Shown here piece after piece: positions 43,301 to 52,408 of a stretch of DNA of 58,248 nt. The DNA comes from Acetobacter farinalis. Lineage in GTDB: Bacteria; Pseudomonadota; Alphaproteobacteria; Acetobacterales; Acetobacteraceae. The stretch lies in contig NZ_JAPIUX010000014.1 of NCBI RefSeq assembly GCF_026240015.1, positions 1-58,248 of the forward strand, given 5' to 3'. The notes below the pieces were generated by a model that did no database searches, had not been told where the DNA came from, and saw only the letters and a program-made list of their open reading frames with translations. The first letter of the stretch is position 1; every line of letters starts with the position of its first letter. The position numbers were made by a program, and so were the translations under genes.

Positions 43301-44899
43301 ATGTTCATTCAGCCTCTCGTGCCTGCCGCGCACTCGTTGCTTTTGTCTTTTCTGCTGGCTGCCTCTCCGATTATCGTCACCCTTATCCTGATGGGGGTGC
43401 TACGAAGGCCCGCCTGGCAGGCCACGCTGGGTGGCATGTGTGTCGGCGTAGTTATGGCCATCGGGGTCTGGGGCCTGCCAGCCTCTCTGGTGGCCGCCAG
43501 CATCAGCAACGGTGTGATTTTTTCTTTCCTGCCGGTGATGTGGATTGCGCTTTCCGCGCTGTTCCTTTTCAACATCGCCAAGGAAAGCGGGCGATTTGAC
43601 GCCTTCCGGCAATGGATTATCACACATCTCCCCAATGACCGCCGCGTTATGCTGGTGGTGCTGGGGTTCTGCTTCAGCGCGGCGCTGGAAGGCGTGGCCG
43701 GGTTCGGAACACCCGTGGCCATTACCAGCGCTCTTCTGATCATGCTCGGCTTCCCCGCTCTGGAAGCCCTGACCTATGTACTTATTTTCAATTCGGCCCC
43801 TGTCGCGTTTGGCGGCCTTGGCATTCCCATTACCGTTCTTGCCTCCATTACCGGGCTTTCCGCTGATACGCTGGGCGCCACCATCGGGCAGCAGCTTGCA
43901 CCCTTTGCCTTTTTCATCCCGTTTTACGTGATGGTGCTTTACGCGGGCTGGCGCAGCCTGCGGCAGATCTGGCCGGTGCTGGCTGTGGCCGGCGGCAGCT
44001 TCGCGCTGACGCTGGTGGTGGTTTCAACCTGGGTAACGTACAGCCTGACCAACGTGCTTTCTTCCTGTATTTCCCTGCTGGCCACTATTCTGTTTCTCAA
44101 AGTCTGGCAGCCTGCACCCGACCCGGCCTATGCGATTGACCAGACCTTCCTGAAGCCCGCCCCACAGAAAGCAGGCGACTGGAACGGTCCGCACTGGCAG
44201 GGCTGGATTCCGTGGATTACCGTCGTACTGGTGGTGATTGTGTGGGATTCCCTGCATGTTGCCAAAATTGGAGCCACACCCATCAAGTGGCCGGGGCTGG
44301 ACCATCAGGTCTTTATCTCCCTGTATCAGAAGCCCTATGCTGCTGTCTGGAATTTTGAGCCTCTCGGCACTGGCACCGCCATTCTGGTTTCTGCCCTGCT
44401 CACGGCCCTCCTCACGGGCCTTGCTCCGCACAAAATCCGGGCGGCGCTGGTTACTACGGCACGACAGGGCTGGCTGGCCGTTGTGACAGTGGCGCTGACC
44501 ATCGGGCTTGCATTCCTGATGAACTATTCCGGCATGACCTACACACTTGGGTTTGCTGTGGCCTCCACAGGTGTCCTATTCCCGTTCGTATCCGTTTTTC
44601 TGGGGTGGGTGGCCGTGTTTCTTACCGGCAGCGATACATCCGGCAATGCCCTGTTTGGCAATCTGCAGGTGGCCGCAGCGCACCAGCTTTCACTGGACCC
44701 CGTGCTGTTTGCCTCGGCCAACTCCGCAGGTGGCGTAATGGGGAAAATGATTTCTCCCCAGAACATCACCACGGGTGTGGCAGTGACATCGCTCAAAGGG
44801 CAGGAAGGCGTGGTGCTGGCCCGCACCTTCAAACACAGCCTGTTCCTGACCATCTGCCTTGGGCTGATGGTAGTGGTTCAGCAATATGTTCTGCATTAA
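43301..44899 (+). CDS. lctP: L-lactate permease
   Basis: A 532-residue LctP-family transporter with about 13 hydrophobic segments. Family text includes SAALEGVAGFGTPVAITSAL (near 126-145), APVAFGGLGIPITVLASITG, FLTGSDTSGNALFGNLQ and ANSAGGVMGKMISPQNI. It imports lactate (or glycolate) with protons. No lactate dehydrogenase gene lies next to it. It stands alone with a 288-base upstream region and ends at a double hairpin. Confidence 0.95.
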   Translation: MFIQPLVPAAHSLLLSFLLAASPIIVTLILMGVLRRPAWQATLGGMCVGVVMAIGVWGLPASLVAASISNGVIFSFLPVMWIALSALFLFNIAKESGRFDAFRQWIITHLPNDRRVMLVVLGFCFSAALEGVAGFGTPVAITSALLIMLGFPALEALTYVLIFNSAPVAFGGLGIPITVLASITGLSADTLGATIGQQLAPFAFFIPFYVMVLYAGWRSLRQIWPVLAVAGGSFALTLVVVSTWVTYSLTNVLSSCISLLATILFLKVWQPAPDPAYAIDQTFLKPAPQKAGDWNGPHWQGWIPWITVVLVVIVWDSLHVAKIGATPIKWPGLDHQVFISLYQKPYAAVWNFEPLGTGTAILVSALLTALLTGLAPHKIRAALVTTARQGWLAVVTVALTIGLAFLMNYSGMTYTLGFAVASTGVLFPFVSVFLGWVAVFLTGSDTSGNALFGNLQVAAAHQLSLDPVLFASANSAGGVMGKMISPQNITTGVAVTSLKGQEGVVLARTFKHSLFLTICLGLMVVVQQYVLH

Positions 44900-44911
44900 C
44901 GACTTAAAAAA

Positions 44912-44948
44912 CCTATGGCCTTCACAGAATTTCTGGAAAGGCCATAGG
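44912..44948. terminator. First hairpin after lctP (11-bp perfect stem)
   Basis: CCTATGGCCTT at 44912-44922 pairs perfectly with AAGGCCATAGG at 44938-44948 across a 15-base loop, without a T-run. It sits 12 bases after the lctP stop and just before the true terminator. Confidence 0.55.
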
Positions 44949-44972
44949 TAGACATTCAGAACAACCATTATG

Positions 44973-45005
44973 AAAAGGATCATCCTATGCGGGATGATCC
45001 TTTTT
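44973..45005. terminator. Bidirectional Rho-independent terminator between lctP and the TonB receptor
   Basis: Stem AAAAGGATCATCC / GGATGATCCTTTTT with a small loop. A T-run follows on the plus strand and TTTT on the minus strand, so it can end both the converging lctP and receptor transcripts. Confidence 0.9.
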
Positions 45006-45012
45006 AATATCC

Positions 45013-48000
45013 TTAAAACTCAACTCCAGCCTGTACTTGGAAGTTTCGGCCAATAATTGCATCCCAATACCGGTTTGTGTTGCCCTGATAGGGGAACTGC
45101 GGTTTAGCATCAAACACGTTGTTCATTACGAAACTGACGTTGTAGCGCTTGGCAAACGTGTAACCGATTGTCGTGTTAAACATGAAATACTGCTTCATGG
45201 TGTTGTTGGGGTACACTCCGTCAGCAACCTGAAGCTTGTACTTCGCCTTGCCATAATACATCATCTGCCACTGCACAAACAACGGACCACGCATATAGTT
45301 GAAGTTAGCCGTAAAATTGTCACGCAGATCATTGCTTGTACCCAGATACTCGTACTGACTGGTCAGGATAGTCCCTTTGTGAATAAAGCCATGTTTATAA
45401 TTGACAGTTGTCTGAAGCGCACCATCATCATCTGACAAGCCAAGCCGGGAGAGAGGCAGGAAGTAGGCCAGATGAGCCTGAAGGCCACGGTAATGTTCCG
45501 TACCGACGTTAAACAGTCCTTCCTTGAACCCTTCATTAATCTGGCCATTGGCATCGCGACTGAACGCACTGCAATACTGGCTATTCGGGTAGCTGGTAGA
45601 GTCATAGCAGGCAGCCATGATATCTGTCATGCCAAGGCTGGCAATCTCGTTTTTGACGCGCACGTCATAAAGATCTGCGCCAAGAGTTAGTCCTCTCACC
45701 CAGCGAGGTTGTATAGACGCTCCAGCAGTAAACTGCTTGGACTGCTCGTTCTGCAGATGCGGGTTCCCGCCAGTCAGACCTTTGATGGTAAATTTATTAA
45801 AGTTGGACTGGAAGCCCGCCGGAATATTGGCCTTCCGGCAATTTGCCAGACGCACTGCCGGATTAGGCCCCGAATTGACCGCAGTGACGTCACAGGGGTC
45901 TGTTCCATCATCAAATATGGTGCTTTCCGGCGAATAAAGCTCCGCAATGGATGGTGTACGGAAAGATGTTGTGTAATTACCATGGAAGACAATATCCCGT
46001 ACAGGCGCATAACTGCCGCCACCAGAATACGCCCAGAATCCACCATTTGCACTATTGTTCACATAACGACCGGAACCGGTTGCGGTCAGGGCATAAACAC
46101 CTGGGATGTTCATCTTGGGGGAAACCAGCGGGATCATGGTTTCACCGTAAACTTCGTTAGTATGATACGCTCCACCAGCGTTGGTGACTGGCGCAGAATT
46201 ACCATATTGCTGGTATGTACCGTCGGACATCAGTTGCCCGCGATAGAAATTCCCTGCATTGAAATTCATGCCCTCATAACGGTGCTCATACCCGATATCA
46301 TAGGTCCAGTCACCAGCGGGAAGCTTCACGACAGTGCTGCGCACGTCTGTATTGAAATCCCACTGCTGGTTGATGGATTTTGCTTGCGCATCTGCCTGAA
46401 TATAACGTGACGCCGCGCCACTAGCCTGATTGACCCCAAATGGGTTGAGCGGAGAGCACGTTGCGTTGAGTGAGGGATAAGTTGCATTGGTATAGCCGGA
46501 AGCACAGACAATATTGCCGGACGGATCCCTCACCGCATCCAGCGCGTTGATATAATTTTGCGTCAGCATTTCGCGTTGGGTGGTTGTGGAACGGTACTCG
46601 CCGTATTCAGCGCTGCTTTTCCAGTCAAATTTCCGACCTGCAAAATGAAAATCACCCTGCAAACCACCAACAAAACGGAACAAATTCGTATCTGTTGTAT
46701 ATTTCCCGGTATAATAATCCGTGTTGGCACGCGCCATATAGAATGTATCAGTGGGCAGACCAGCAGCCTGAAGGTTATTCTTTATTGTGGCCTGCTCGGC
46801 AGATGTCAGAAACGGGTTATCCGTACTCAGTTGGAGAGCGCCGTTCGGATCTGTCATATCCGTCATGGCATTGTTAAACATCTGGGTATTATAATACGGC
46901 TGATTTGCCATATTAGAGACAGAAGACCTGACATACCAGCCTTCAAAAGACGCGCGTAAATGCTCTGTAATGTCATAATGCCCCAGAAGGGTCAGATTAA
47001 GACGCTGCTGATTGGTAACAAGATTATCATAATTTGCCAGCGGAAAGCCGTTGCTGCTGCCTTTTTTGCCTACAGCAGTAATACCATCCCCTGTCAGTGT
47101 ACCATATGTCAACGGCACCAGTGATTTGCCATCTTGGCTGAACACCAAGGGCTGATCGGCAGCATTCGTAATGGCTGTCCCGATATCCTGCCCCTGATAA
47201 TTGGGATAATCATACAACGCGCCAGACATGGACGGAACGCCCGCCGTGGTAAACGGTAAGAAATAACGCCCACCTCGCGCCAGCTGGTACCCGCTTCCGC
47301 TGGCATTACGCACGTATTGCAGGCGATTATCCCCCGCACCGGTCCAGTTGGCACGATCTGCCGTGGTCATACCGAAAACCTGATTATATTCGGTATCAAA
47401 CACTACCGTGCCACGATCATGATCGAAGTGGCGTCCAACTTTACCAGCCAGACGATAGTTGATGGCATCCTGCCGTTGGCTGAATCCTGTCTGCCCTTCA
47501 AGTTTCACACCCTGATAATCATCATCAAGTACAAAGTTCTGGACACCGGCAATGGCATCGGACCCGTAAACCGGGCCACCGGAACCAACAACCGTTTCAA
47601 CTTTTTTGATCAACAGAGAAGGAATATTAGAAACGTCAACCGGCGTGCCCTGAACAGCCCCTCCCAGAGAGGCTGTTGCAGAGGACACAAAGCGACGGCC
47701 ATTTACCAGTGTCAATGTACGCTGGGAACCCAGATCCAGAAGATCGGCATAGGTTTGTCCTGCGCCATACGCACCTTGCTGCAGACCAAGCGTACTATTG
47801 TCAGGCACGCCGTAATTCGGGTTTTCCCTCATCAGTGCAAGACCGAGATTGGTATATCCTCGCGCCTGTATCTGATCCGCCCCCAGATCCATGGTGGCCA
47901 TAGTGTTGGTCAGACGGTTTTGCAGAAGACGGGAGCCAGTCACTGTCACGCGCTCGGTGTTGGATTCGGTTCCGGCAGCAATATCTGCACTCTGCTTCAA

Positions 48001-48318
48001 AACTTCCGAGGCTACTGATTGCCGGTCGTCACGGGCTGCGCTGGTCTGTACAACTGGACGAGGCGCTGTGCTTTTCAGGGCAGGAGTGGCTACCTGTGTG
48101 ACAGCAGGTTTGGAAGAGACTGCTCTGGGGTGAGCTTTTCTGGCCTTTCCCACTTTGCGTGGGCTGACCTCTGTTTTTGTGTACGTATCGGCTGCGTTAC
48201 CCGGTGCCGGAACACCAACAGCCAGAACCGGCAGAACGTAAAGAAGGGAGAAAGAGAGCGAAATGCACCCTCTTTTATGTTGTCCCAGTTTCATACCTCC
48301 GCGATGTAGCTGTATCAT
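45013..48318 (-). CDS. Large TonB-dependent outer-membrane receptor
   Basis: An 1101-residue TonB-dependent transporter. A hydrophobic signal segment near 22-40 ends at PGNAADT. It is followed by a Lys/Pro/Ala-rich linker of about 80 residues, then ERVTVTGSRL (TonB-box region). The plug includes GQTYADLLDLGSQRTLTLVNGRRF, VDVSNIPSLLIKKVETVVGSG and PVYGSDAIAGVQNFVL. The barrel includes TSFRTPSIAELYSP and ends in the outer-membrane signature QVQAGVEF (final Phe). This is the subfamily with long loops often found for oligosaccharides or unknown ligands; the ligand is not evident. Base composition looks lower in GC than the neighbours. ATG 48294 is an alternative start with GGAGG only one base away. 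Confidence 0.92.
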   Translation of the reverse strand: MIQLHRGGMKLGQHKRGCISLSFSLLYVLPVLAVGVPAPGNAADTYTKTEVSPRKVGKARKAHPRAVSSKPAVTQVATPALKSTAPRPVVQTSAARDDRQSVASEVLKQSADIAAGTESNTERVTVTGSRLLQNRLTNTMATMDLGADQIQARGYTNLGLALMRENPNYGVPDNSTLGLQQGAYGAGQTYADLLDLGSQRTLTLVNGRRFVSSATASLGGAVQGTPVDVSNIPSLLIKKVETVVGSGGPVYGSDAIAGVQNFVLDDDYQGVKLEGQTGFSQRQDAINYRLAGKVGRHFDHDRGTVVFDTEYNQVFGMTTADRANWTGAGDNRLQYVRNASGSGYQLARGGRYFLPFTTAGVPSMSGALYDYPNYQGQDIGTAITNAADQPLVFSQDGKSLVPLTYGTLTGDGITAVGKKGSSNGFPLANYDNLVTNQQRLNLTLLGHYDITEHLRASFEGWYVRSSVSNMANQPYYNTQMFNNAMTDMTDPNGALQLSTDNPFLTSAEQATIKNNLQAAGLPTDTFYMARANTDYYTGKYTTDTNLFRFVGGLQGDFHFAGRKFDWKSSAEYGEYRSTTTQREMLTQNYINALDAVRDPSGNIVCASGYTNATYPSLNATCSPLNPFGVNQASGAASRYIQADAQAKSINQQWDFNTDVRSTVVKLPAGDWTYDIGYEHRYEGMNFNAGNFYRGQLMSDGTYQQYGNSAPVTNAGGAYHTNEVYGETMIPLVSPKMNIPGVYALTATGSGRYVNNSANGGFWAYSGGGSYAPVRDIVFHGNYTTSFRTPSIAELYSPESTIFDDGTDPCDVTAVNSGPNPAVRLANCRKANIPAGFQSNFNKFTIKGLTGGNPHLQNEQSKQFTAGASIQPRWVRGLTLGADLYDVRVKNEIASLGMTDIMAACYDSTSYPNSQYCSAFSRDANGQINEGFKEGLFNVGTEHYRGLQAHLAYFLPLSRLGLSDDDGALQTTVNYKHGFIHKGTILTSQYEYLGTSNDLRDNFTANFNYMRGPLFVQWQMMYYGKAKYKLQVADGVYPNNTMKQYFMFNTTIGYTFAKRYNVSFVMNNVFDAKPQFPYQGNTNRYWDAIIGRNFQVQAGVEF

Positions 48319-48958
48319 ATAAATCTAACCCCAAATTATAATGTGAACCGCATTTTAAAAAACGTATCTTCTTAAAACTGATTTCCGGGTCGGACCGAAC
48401 TCTTAAATACGAATGTGCAATATTTTGCATAGAGAACGATGCATTTTGGACACACCATCATCACATGACTGCATAAGACGCCAATGAGGCATGCACTCAT
48501 ATCATAGGTAGCATTTTTTAGATATTTCTGCGGCATTTTAGACACCATACAACGCTCCTTTTCAGTCTGTGATCGATTCCATCCTGTTCACAGACTCCAC
48601 CCTGCACAAAATCTTGGCGGTTCTGGTCACAACGACAGAGCAGGTTGTTGAGGTCGGCTGGCAAACATGAAGTAGGCAGGCATAGAAAAACACTGCATCT
48701 GCCTGCCCCGCAGCTTCTCTGAAACTGTCATGATGGTTTCAATGACATATCCCGGCCTCCAGGCCACCACTTTGCGGGAGCGTGTTGAAGAAAACCCACC
48801 CCCTAAATTTGTCTAAAACGCGACACCAAACTGGAGAGAAGGAAAATAAAAAATAGATTTAGTATCAATAATTAGAAAATCTTACTCCACAAGTTGCCAT
48901 TCACACTATTCCAAAATGTTGTTACTCGTCACTCTGATAACCATTTTATTAAGGACTA
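48319..48958. other. 640-base AT-rich intergenic region between the TonB receptor and the CsgG-like gene
   Basis: The receptor end has a clear -10 box TATAAT on the minus strand (48340-48335), leaving a very short leader. Inverted repeats include ATGAGGCATGCACTCAT at 48484-48500 and TGCAT...ATGCA near 48428-48446. The stretch 48560-48800 is GC-richer and could be a decayed gene, but no product is recognised on either strand. The last 100 bases are AT-rich and should hold the promoter of the CsgG-like operon. Confidence 0.5.
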
Positions 48959-49627
48959 TTGAATTTGCGTTCTATTTTTCCTGTGTGTAGCCTTGCTCTG
49001 GCAAGCCTGACACTCTCCGGTTGTGCAACGGAGTCCTCACGCACGCTGCCTGTACCTGCTGTCGCAAGCGCCCAGATCCCTTATAACGGCCCGCGCGTGG
49101 CGATTGCCGCAGGCAAGTTTGCCAACCATTCCAATTACATGAACGGGATTTTTTCAGATGGTATTGACCGTCTGGGCAATCAGGCCCGCACAATTTTGCT
49201 GACACGCCTCCAGCAAAGCGGCCGCTTTAATGTCATGGACCGCGATAATCTGACAGAAGGACGCCAGGAAGCCGCGTTCCTCAAGCAGGGGCAGAACATT
49301 CAGGGTGCACAGTATCTGATAACCGGTGACGTGACCGCTTTTGGCCGCAAGGACGTGGGTGACCAGCAACTGTTTGGCATTGCGGGCCGTGGGCGCAGCC
49401 AGATTGCCTATGCCAAGGTCAGCCTTCAGATTGTGAACCCGCTGACATCGCAGATTGTCACCTCAAGTGAAGGCGCTGCGGAATATGCCTTGTCCAGCCG
49501 TGAGGTAATCGGGTTTGGCAGCACAGCCAGCTATGATTCCACACTGAACGGCAAGGTTCTTGATCTGGCTATTCAGGATGCTGTCAATCATCTGGCGCAG
49601 CAGGTGGATTCCGGCCAGATCCGGTAA
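48959..49627 (+). CDS. CsgG/HfaB-family lipoprotein
   Basis: A predicted lipoprotein of about 220 residues: signal SIFPVCSLALASLTLSGC with lipobox LSGC, then a CsgG domain (PRVAIAAGKFANHS, DGIDRLGNQARTILLTRLQQ, FNVMDRDNLTEGRQEA, YLITGDVTAFGRK, YAKVSLQIVNPLTSQIV). CsgG forms the curli secretion pore; HfaB anchors holdfast. The start is a TTG: TTG 48959 has AAGGA three bases upstream, while TTG 48965 has it at nine bases and is equally or more likely. It is first of a three-lipoprotein operon with DUF4810 and DUF799 proteins, a set seen in many Gram-negative bacteria without curli genes. Confidence 0.87.
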   Translation: MNLRSIFPVCSLALASLTLSGCATESSRTLPVPAVASAQIPYNGPRVAIAAGKFANHSNYMNGIFSDGIDRLGNQARTILLTRLQQSGRFNVMDRDNLTEGRQEAAFLKQGQNIQGAQYLITGDVTAFGRKDVGDQQLFGIAGRGRSQIAYAKVSLQIVNPLTSQIVTSSEGAAEYALSSREVIGFGSTASYDSTLNGKVLDLAIQDAVNHLAQQVDSGQIR

Positions 49628-49678
49628 TTAATTTCCAAGATTTCGACTTTTCAAAAATAAGAAACGGACTTTCTTGTA

Positions 49679-50053
49679 ATGTCTTTCTCAAAAACCGCTC
49701 TGGCGGGCCTTGGCCTGCTGGGCTGTCTGGCTGCATGTTCCGGCGCGGACAAAACACCTCCGCTTTATAGCTGGCAGGATTACCCCACCCAGCAATATCT
49801 GTATCTGAAAGGGCAGACAGACCCGCAGGCCCAGATAACCGTTCTGGAAAAAGACGTGCAGAAAGCACAGTCCAAAGGGCTGGCGCTCCCGCCGGGTTTC
49901 CATGCTCATCTCGGGATGCTTTATGCCACAACGGGCAGAACGGATCTGGCCCAGCAGGAATTCAGTCAGGAAAAGACACTCTTTCCTGAATCCGCAACCT
50001 ATATGGATTTTCTGCTGAAAAATCTTGGCAAGAAATCGGAGCCGTCCTCATGA
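49679..50053 (+). CDS. DUF4810 lipoprotein of the CsgG triad
   Basis: A 124-residue lipoprotein: signal MSFSKTALAGLGLLGCLAAC with lipobox LAAC. The DUF4810 part contains PPLYSWQDYPTQQYLYLKG, ITVLEKDVQKAQSKGLALPPG, FHAHLGMLYATTGRTDLAQQ and EFSQEKTLFPESATYMDFLL, giving a TPR-like helical pair. Its stop overlaps the start of the next gene as ATGA. It probably forms a complex with the CsgG-like and DUF799 lipoproteins. Confidence 0.86.
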   Translation: MSFSKTALAGLGLLGCLAACSGADKTPPLYSWQDYPTQQYLYLKGQTDPQAQITVLEKDVQKAQSKGLALPPGFHAHLGMLYATTGRTDLAQQEFSQEKTLFPESATYMDFLLKNLGKKSEPSS

Positions 50054-50721
50054 AGATGTCCCGCTTTGCCCGCCTGTGCCTCTGTGCCGCCCTGCCTCTG
50101 ATGGCCGCAGCATGCAGCACACCTGTGAAAGCCCCGGATTATACGGCGTTCCGTTCCGCCAAACCGCGCTCCATTCTGATCCTGCCACCAGTGAACCATA
50201 CGCCGGATGTCAACGCGTCCAACGGCCTGATTGCACAGATGACGCATCCGCTGGCGGAAGCTGGCTATTATGTGGTGCCAGTAACGGTGGAAATAGAAAC
50301 ATTCCGCCAGAACGGGCTGGATACGCCAGACGACATCATGCAGGCTCCGGCAGCCAAACTCCAATCCATCTTCGGGGCGGATGCCGCACTGTATACCACC
50401 ATTACGGCGTATGGCTCTGTTTATCAGGTGGTCAACAGCACCACGACTGTCACGGCATCTTCCAAACTGGTAGACCTGAAAACCGGCAGTGTTTTGTGGA
50501 CAGGCACCGGTACTGCCAACAGTCAGGATGTGGGAGAAGCATCGGGAGCGGGTGGCGGTATTGTCGGGATACTCATCACAGCGGCTATCAAGCAGGCTGT
50601 GCATAGCCTGACAGACCAGAGCTTCCGTGTGGCGCATGTCACAGCGGAACGTCTGCTCAGTGCAGGGCCGCCCGCCGGGCTGCTTTATGGGCCGCGCTCT
50701 GTGAAATACGGCACAGACTGA
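50050..50721 (+). CDS. DUF799 (GNA1162-like) lipoprotein of the CsgG triad
   Basis: A 223-residue lipoprotein: signal MKMSRFARLCLCAALPLMAA with lipobox AAAC. The DUF799 domain contains AFRSAKPRSILILPPVNHTP, EAGYYVVPVTVEIETFRQNG, ADAALYTTITAYGSVYQ and LVDLKTGSVLWTGTG. The known relative is the neisserial surface lipoprotein GNA1162, whose fold resembles a periplasmic accessory domain. ATGA coupling with DUF4810 shows co-translation. A terminator follows. The transported or anchored partner is not encoded here. Confidence 0.87.
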   Translation: MKMSRFARLCLCAALPLMAAACSTPVKAPDYTAFRSAKPRSILILPPVNHTPDVNASNGLIAQMTHPLAEAGYYVVPVTVEIETFRQNGLDTPDDIMQAPAAKLQSIFGADAALYTTITAYGSVYQVVNSTTTVTASSKLVDLKTGSVLWTGTGTANSQDVGEASGAGGGIVGILITAAIKQAVHSLTDQSFRVAHVTAERLLSAGPPAGLLYGPRSVKYGTD

Positions 50722-50779
50722 GGCAGCACGGACTGGGCAGGAGACTGCTCCTGCGCAAAAAGCACGTGCTCAAAACTGA

Positions 50780-50815
50780 AAAGCCGGGATGGCCTTACGG
50801 CTCTCCCGGCTTTTT
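50780..50815 (+). terminator. Rho-independent terminator after the CsgG-like operon
   Basis: A perfect 10-bp stem AAAGCCGGGA (50780-50789) / TCCCGGCTTT (50804-50813) followed by TT. It lies between the lipoprotein operon and the converging ABM monooxygenase gene. Confidence 0.88.
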
Positions 50816-50836
50816 ATCTCGCAAACCGCGAAAAAC

Positions 50837-51139
50837 TCAGTGAGCGGCAAGCGGCTTCAGAACATGGACCGCAGGCGGTGTGACCAGCAGATCCTGCACA
50901 GCGGCAATCAGGGCCTTGAAGTGCGGGGTTTCCAGATGCTGTTCGAAGCTCTTATGGCTGTCCCAATGTTCCACAAACATGAACATGCGGGCGTCATTCT
51001 GGTCCTGCTGCGGCACATAGGACAGATTACCTGCTTCCAGCCGGGAGGGCGCCACGCAGGCCTGCATGGCCTGAGCAACCTGCTGCTCTGCGCCCGGTTT
51101 GGCGTGCAGCAGCGCGACAATGGTAATATCTTCACTCAT
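50837..51139 (-). CDS. ABM-domain putative quinol monooxygenase
   Basis: A 100-residue antibiotic-biosynthesis-monooxygenase (ABM) fold protein: ITIVALLHAKPGAEQQVAQA, NLSYVPQQDQNDARMFMFVE and HWDSHKSFEQHLETPHFKAL are the standard beta-alpha-beta segments, with the family's W-x-S and H-x-x-x-x-H pattern. Relatives such as YgiN oxidise quinols without cofactor, but many ABM proteins have unknown substrates. AAAGG precedes the start. Confidence 0.88.
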   Translation of the reverse strand: MSEDITIVALLHAKPGAEQQVAQAMQACVAPSRLEAGNLSYVPQQDQNDARMFMFVEHWDSHKSFEQHLETPHFKALIAAVQDLLVTPPAVHVLKPLAAH

Positions 51140-51294
51140 GTCTTTTTACCTTTCGCTCAGATGCTTTCTTGAGTCGGGCGGGATTTGAATCGGGTCAGAC
51201 CGGCACACAGCCGGCACGCCCCAAACCACCTGCTTCTTAAACACCGCCGGTGGTCTGAAAGCCAGCCCCTGACCACTTTACCCGCCATGCCGCT

Positions 51295-52383
51295 TTACCA
51301 GGAGCTTTGCGAGCCACCTCCGCCGGAATCTCCGCCACCGCCGCGAAAACCGCCGGATGAGCCACCGGACGAACTCCCGCCACCACCGCCCCGGCCTCCG
51401 CCTTGCAGAAGCATGGAGAGGATATTGAGGATCAGGTTCAGGAAGAAGCTCCAGCGCGCGCTCCGCTCCGCCTGTATTTCCGGCGGAACATAGCCACCGG
51501 GGTAAAGGGCGGCCCGACGGCGGGACCGGCGGATCAACCAGATGGGCAGCAGGATAAACAGTATGCCCACCACAACCAGCCCTGCCAGAGCCTCAAAAGC
51601 ATCCGTCTGAGAGTCCGGCTGGCTGGCTGGCGGGGCAGCACCACCCTGCAGGTCCGCCGGGTCCGCATGGCTGAGGACAGACGCTATGGCATCCACAATG
51701 CCATTCACGGCCTGTGCGTACTGCCCAGCCTGAAGGGCTGGCCGGGCGGCCTGAAGGATGTCGTTGCTCTGCAGGTCAGTCAGCACACCTTCCAGCCCGT
51801 ATCCCACCTCGATGCGGGATTGACGGTCCGGAATATCCAGCACCACCAGCAAGCCGTTATCCACGCCCTTTCTGCCAATACCGGTCTTATGGAAGGCCTC
51901 ATTGGCATATTGGCTGATATCCTCCACATGCCCCGGCAGCGCGACCACAATCTGCGGGTGCCCCGGCAGGGTTTGGGAAAGATCATAAAGCTTGTGGGAA
52001 AGAGCCGCATTGTCCTCAGGCGAGAGGACATTCTGCGGATCTGTCACCCATTGCCGCAGAAGCAGGCCATCCTGCGCGCAGGCCGGAGCAGGCAGGCCAG
52101 CGCCAACCCCACACAGAACCAGCCCCAGAACAGCAACCAGCCCGAACACACAGGCACGGGCAGGAGCCGAAGCGCGGGCCAAGCAGGTTTCCCCCCGCCC
52201 GGCGGCCAGCCAGCCGAAAACCGGCAGACCACACCAGCGGGCAACACGCGCCTGCAGGCTTACGGCCCGGGACGGCCGAAGCCACAGCCCCTGCTGCAAA
52301 CCACCCTGCACCGGGGCAGCCTGCATCAGATCGCCCTGAATCCGGGGCTGTGGAGTGCGGAACACAGGATACTCCTGCCGCAT
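51295..52383 (-). CDS. TPM-domain membrane protein with Gly-rich tail (YgcG-like)
   Basis: A 362-residue protein. A leader of about 75 residues precedes an internal hydrophobic signal (FGLVAVLGLVLCGVGAGLPA). The TPM (TLP18.3/Psb32/MOLO-1) domain contains WVTDPQNVLSPEDNAALSHK, PGHPQIVVALPG, HKTGIGRKGVDNGLLVVLD and RIEVGYGLEGVLTDLQ. A transmembrane helix (LAGLVVVGILFILLPIWLI) and a basic stretch follow, and the end is Gly/Ser-rich (GGGRGGGGGSSSGGSSGG) as in E. coli YgcG. It lies 25 bases after lemA, its usual operon partner; the pair may act in envelope maintenance. ATG 52383 follows GAGG; the longer frame to 52599 overlaps lemA. Confidence 0.87.
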   Translation of the reverse strand: MRQEYPVFRTPQPRIQGDLMQAAPVQGGLQQGLWLRPSRAVSLQARVARWCGLPVFGWLAAGRGETCLARASAPARACVFGLVAVLGLVLCGVGAGLPAPACAQDGLLLRQWVTDPQNVLSPEDNAALSHKLYDLSQTLPGHPQIVVALPGHVEDISQYANEAFHKTGIGRKGVDNGLLVVLDIPDRQSRIEVGYGLEGVLTDLQSNDILQAARPALQAGQYAQAVNGIVDAIASVLSHADPADLQGGAAPPASQPDSQTDAFEALAGLVVVGILFILLPIWLIRRSRRRAALYPGGYVPPEIQAERSARWSFFLNLILNILSMLLQGGGRGGGGGSSSGGSSGGFRGGGGDSGGGGSQSSW

Positions 52384-52408
52384 GGTGTTATGCCTCAAGA
52401 TACCGGTT

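Noticed and set aside
51170..51290. tRNA-like sequence on the minus strand (TTCAAATCCC and a GTGGTC/GACCAC stem)
   Set aside because: The T-stem does not pair, no acceptor stem or anticodon arm can be built, and there is no CCA.
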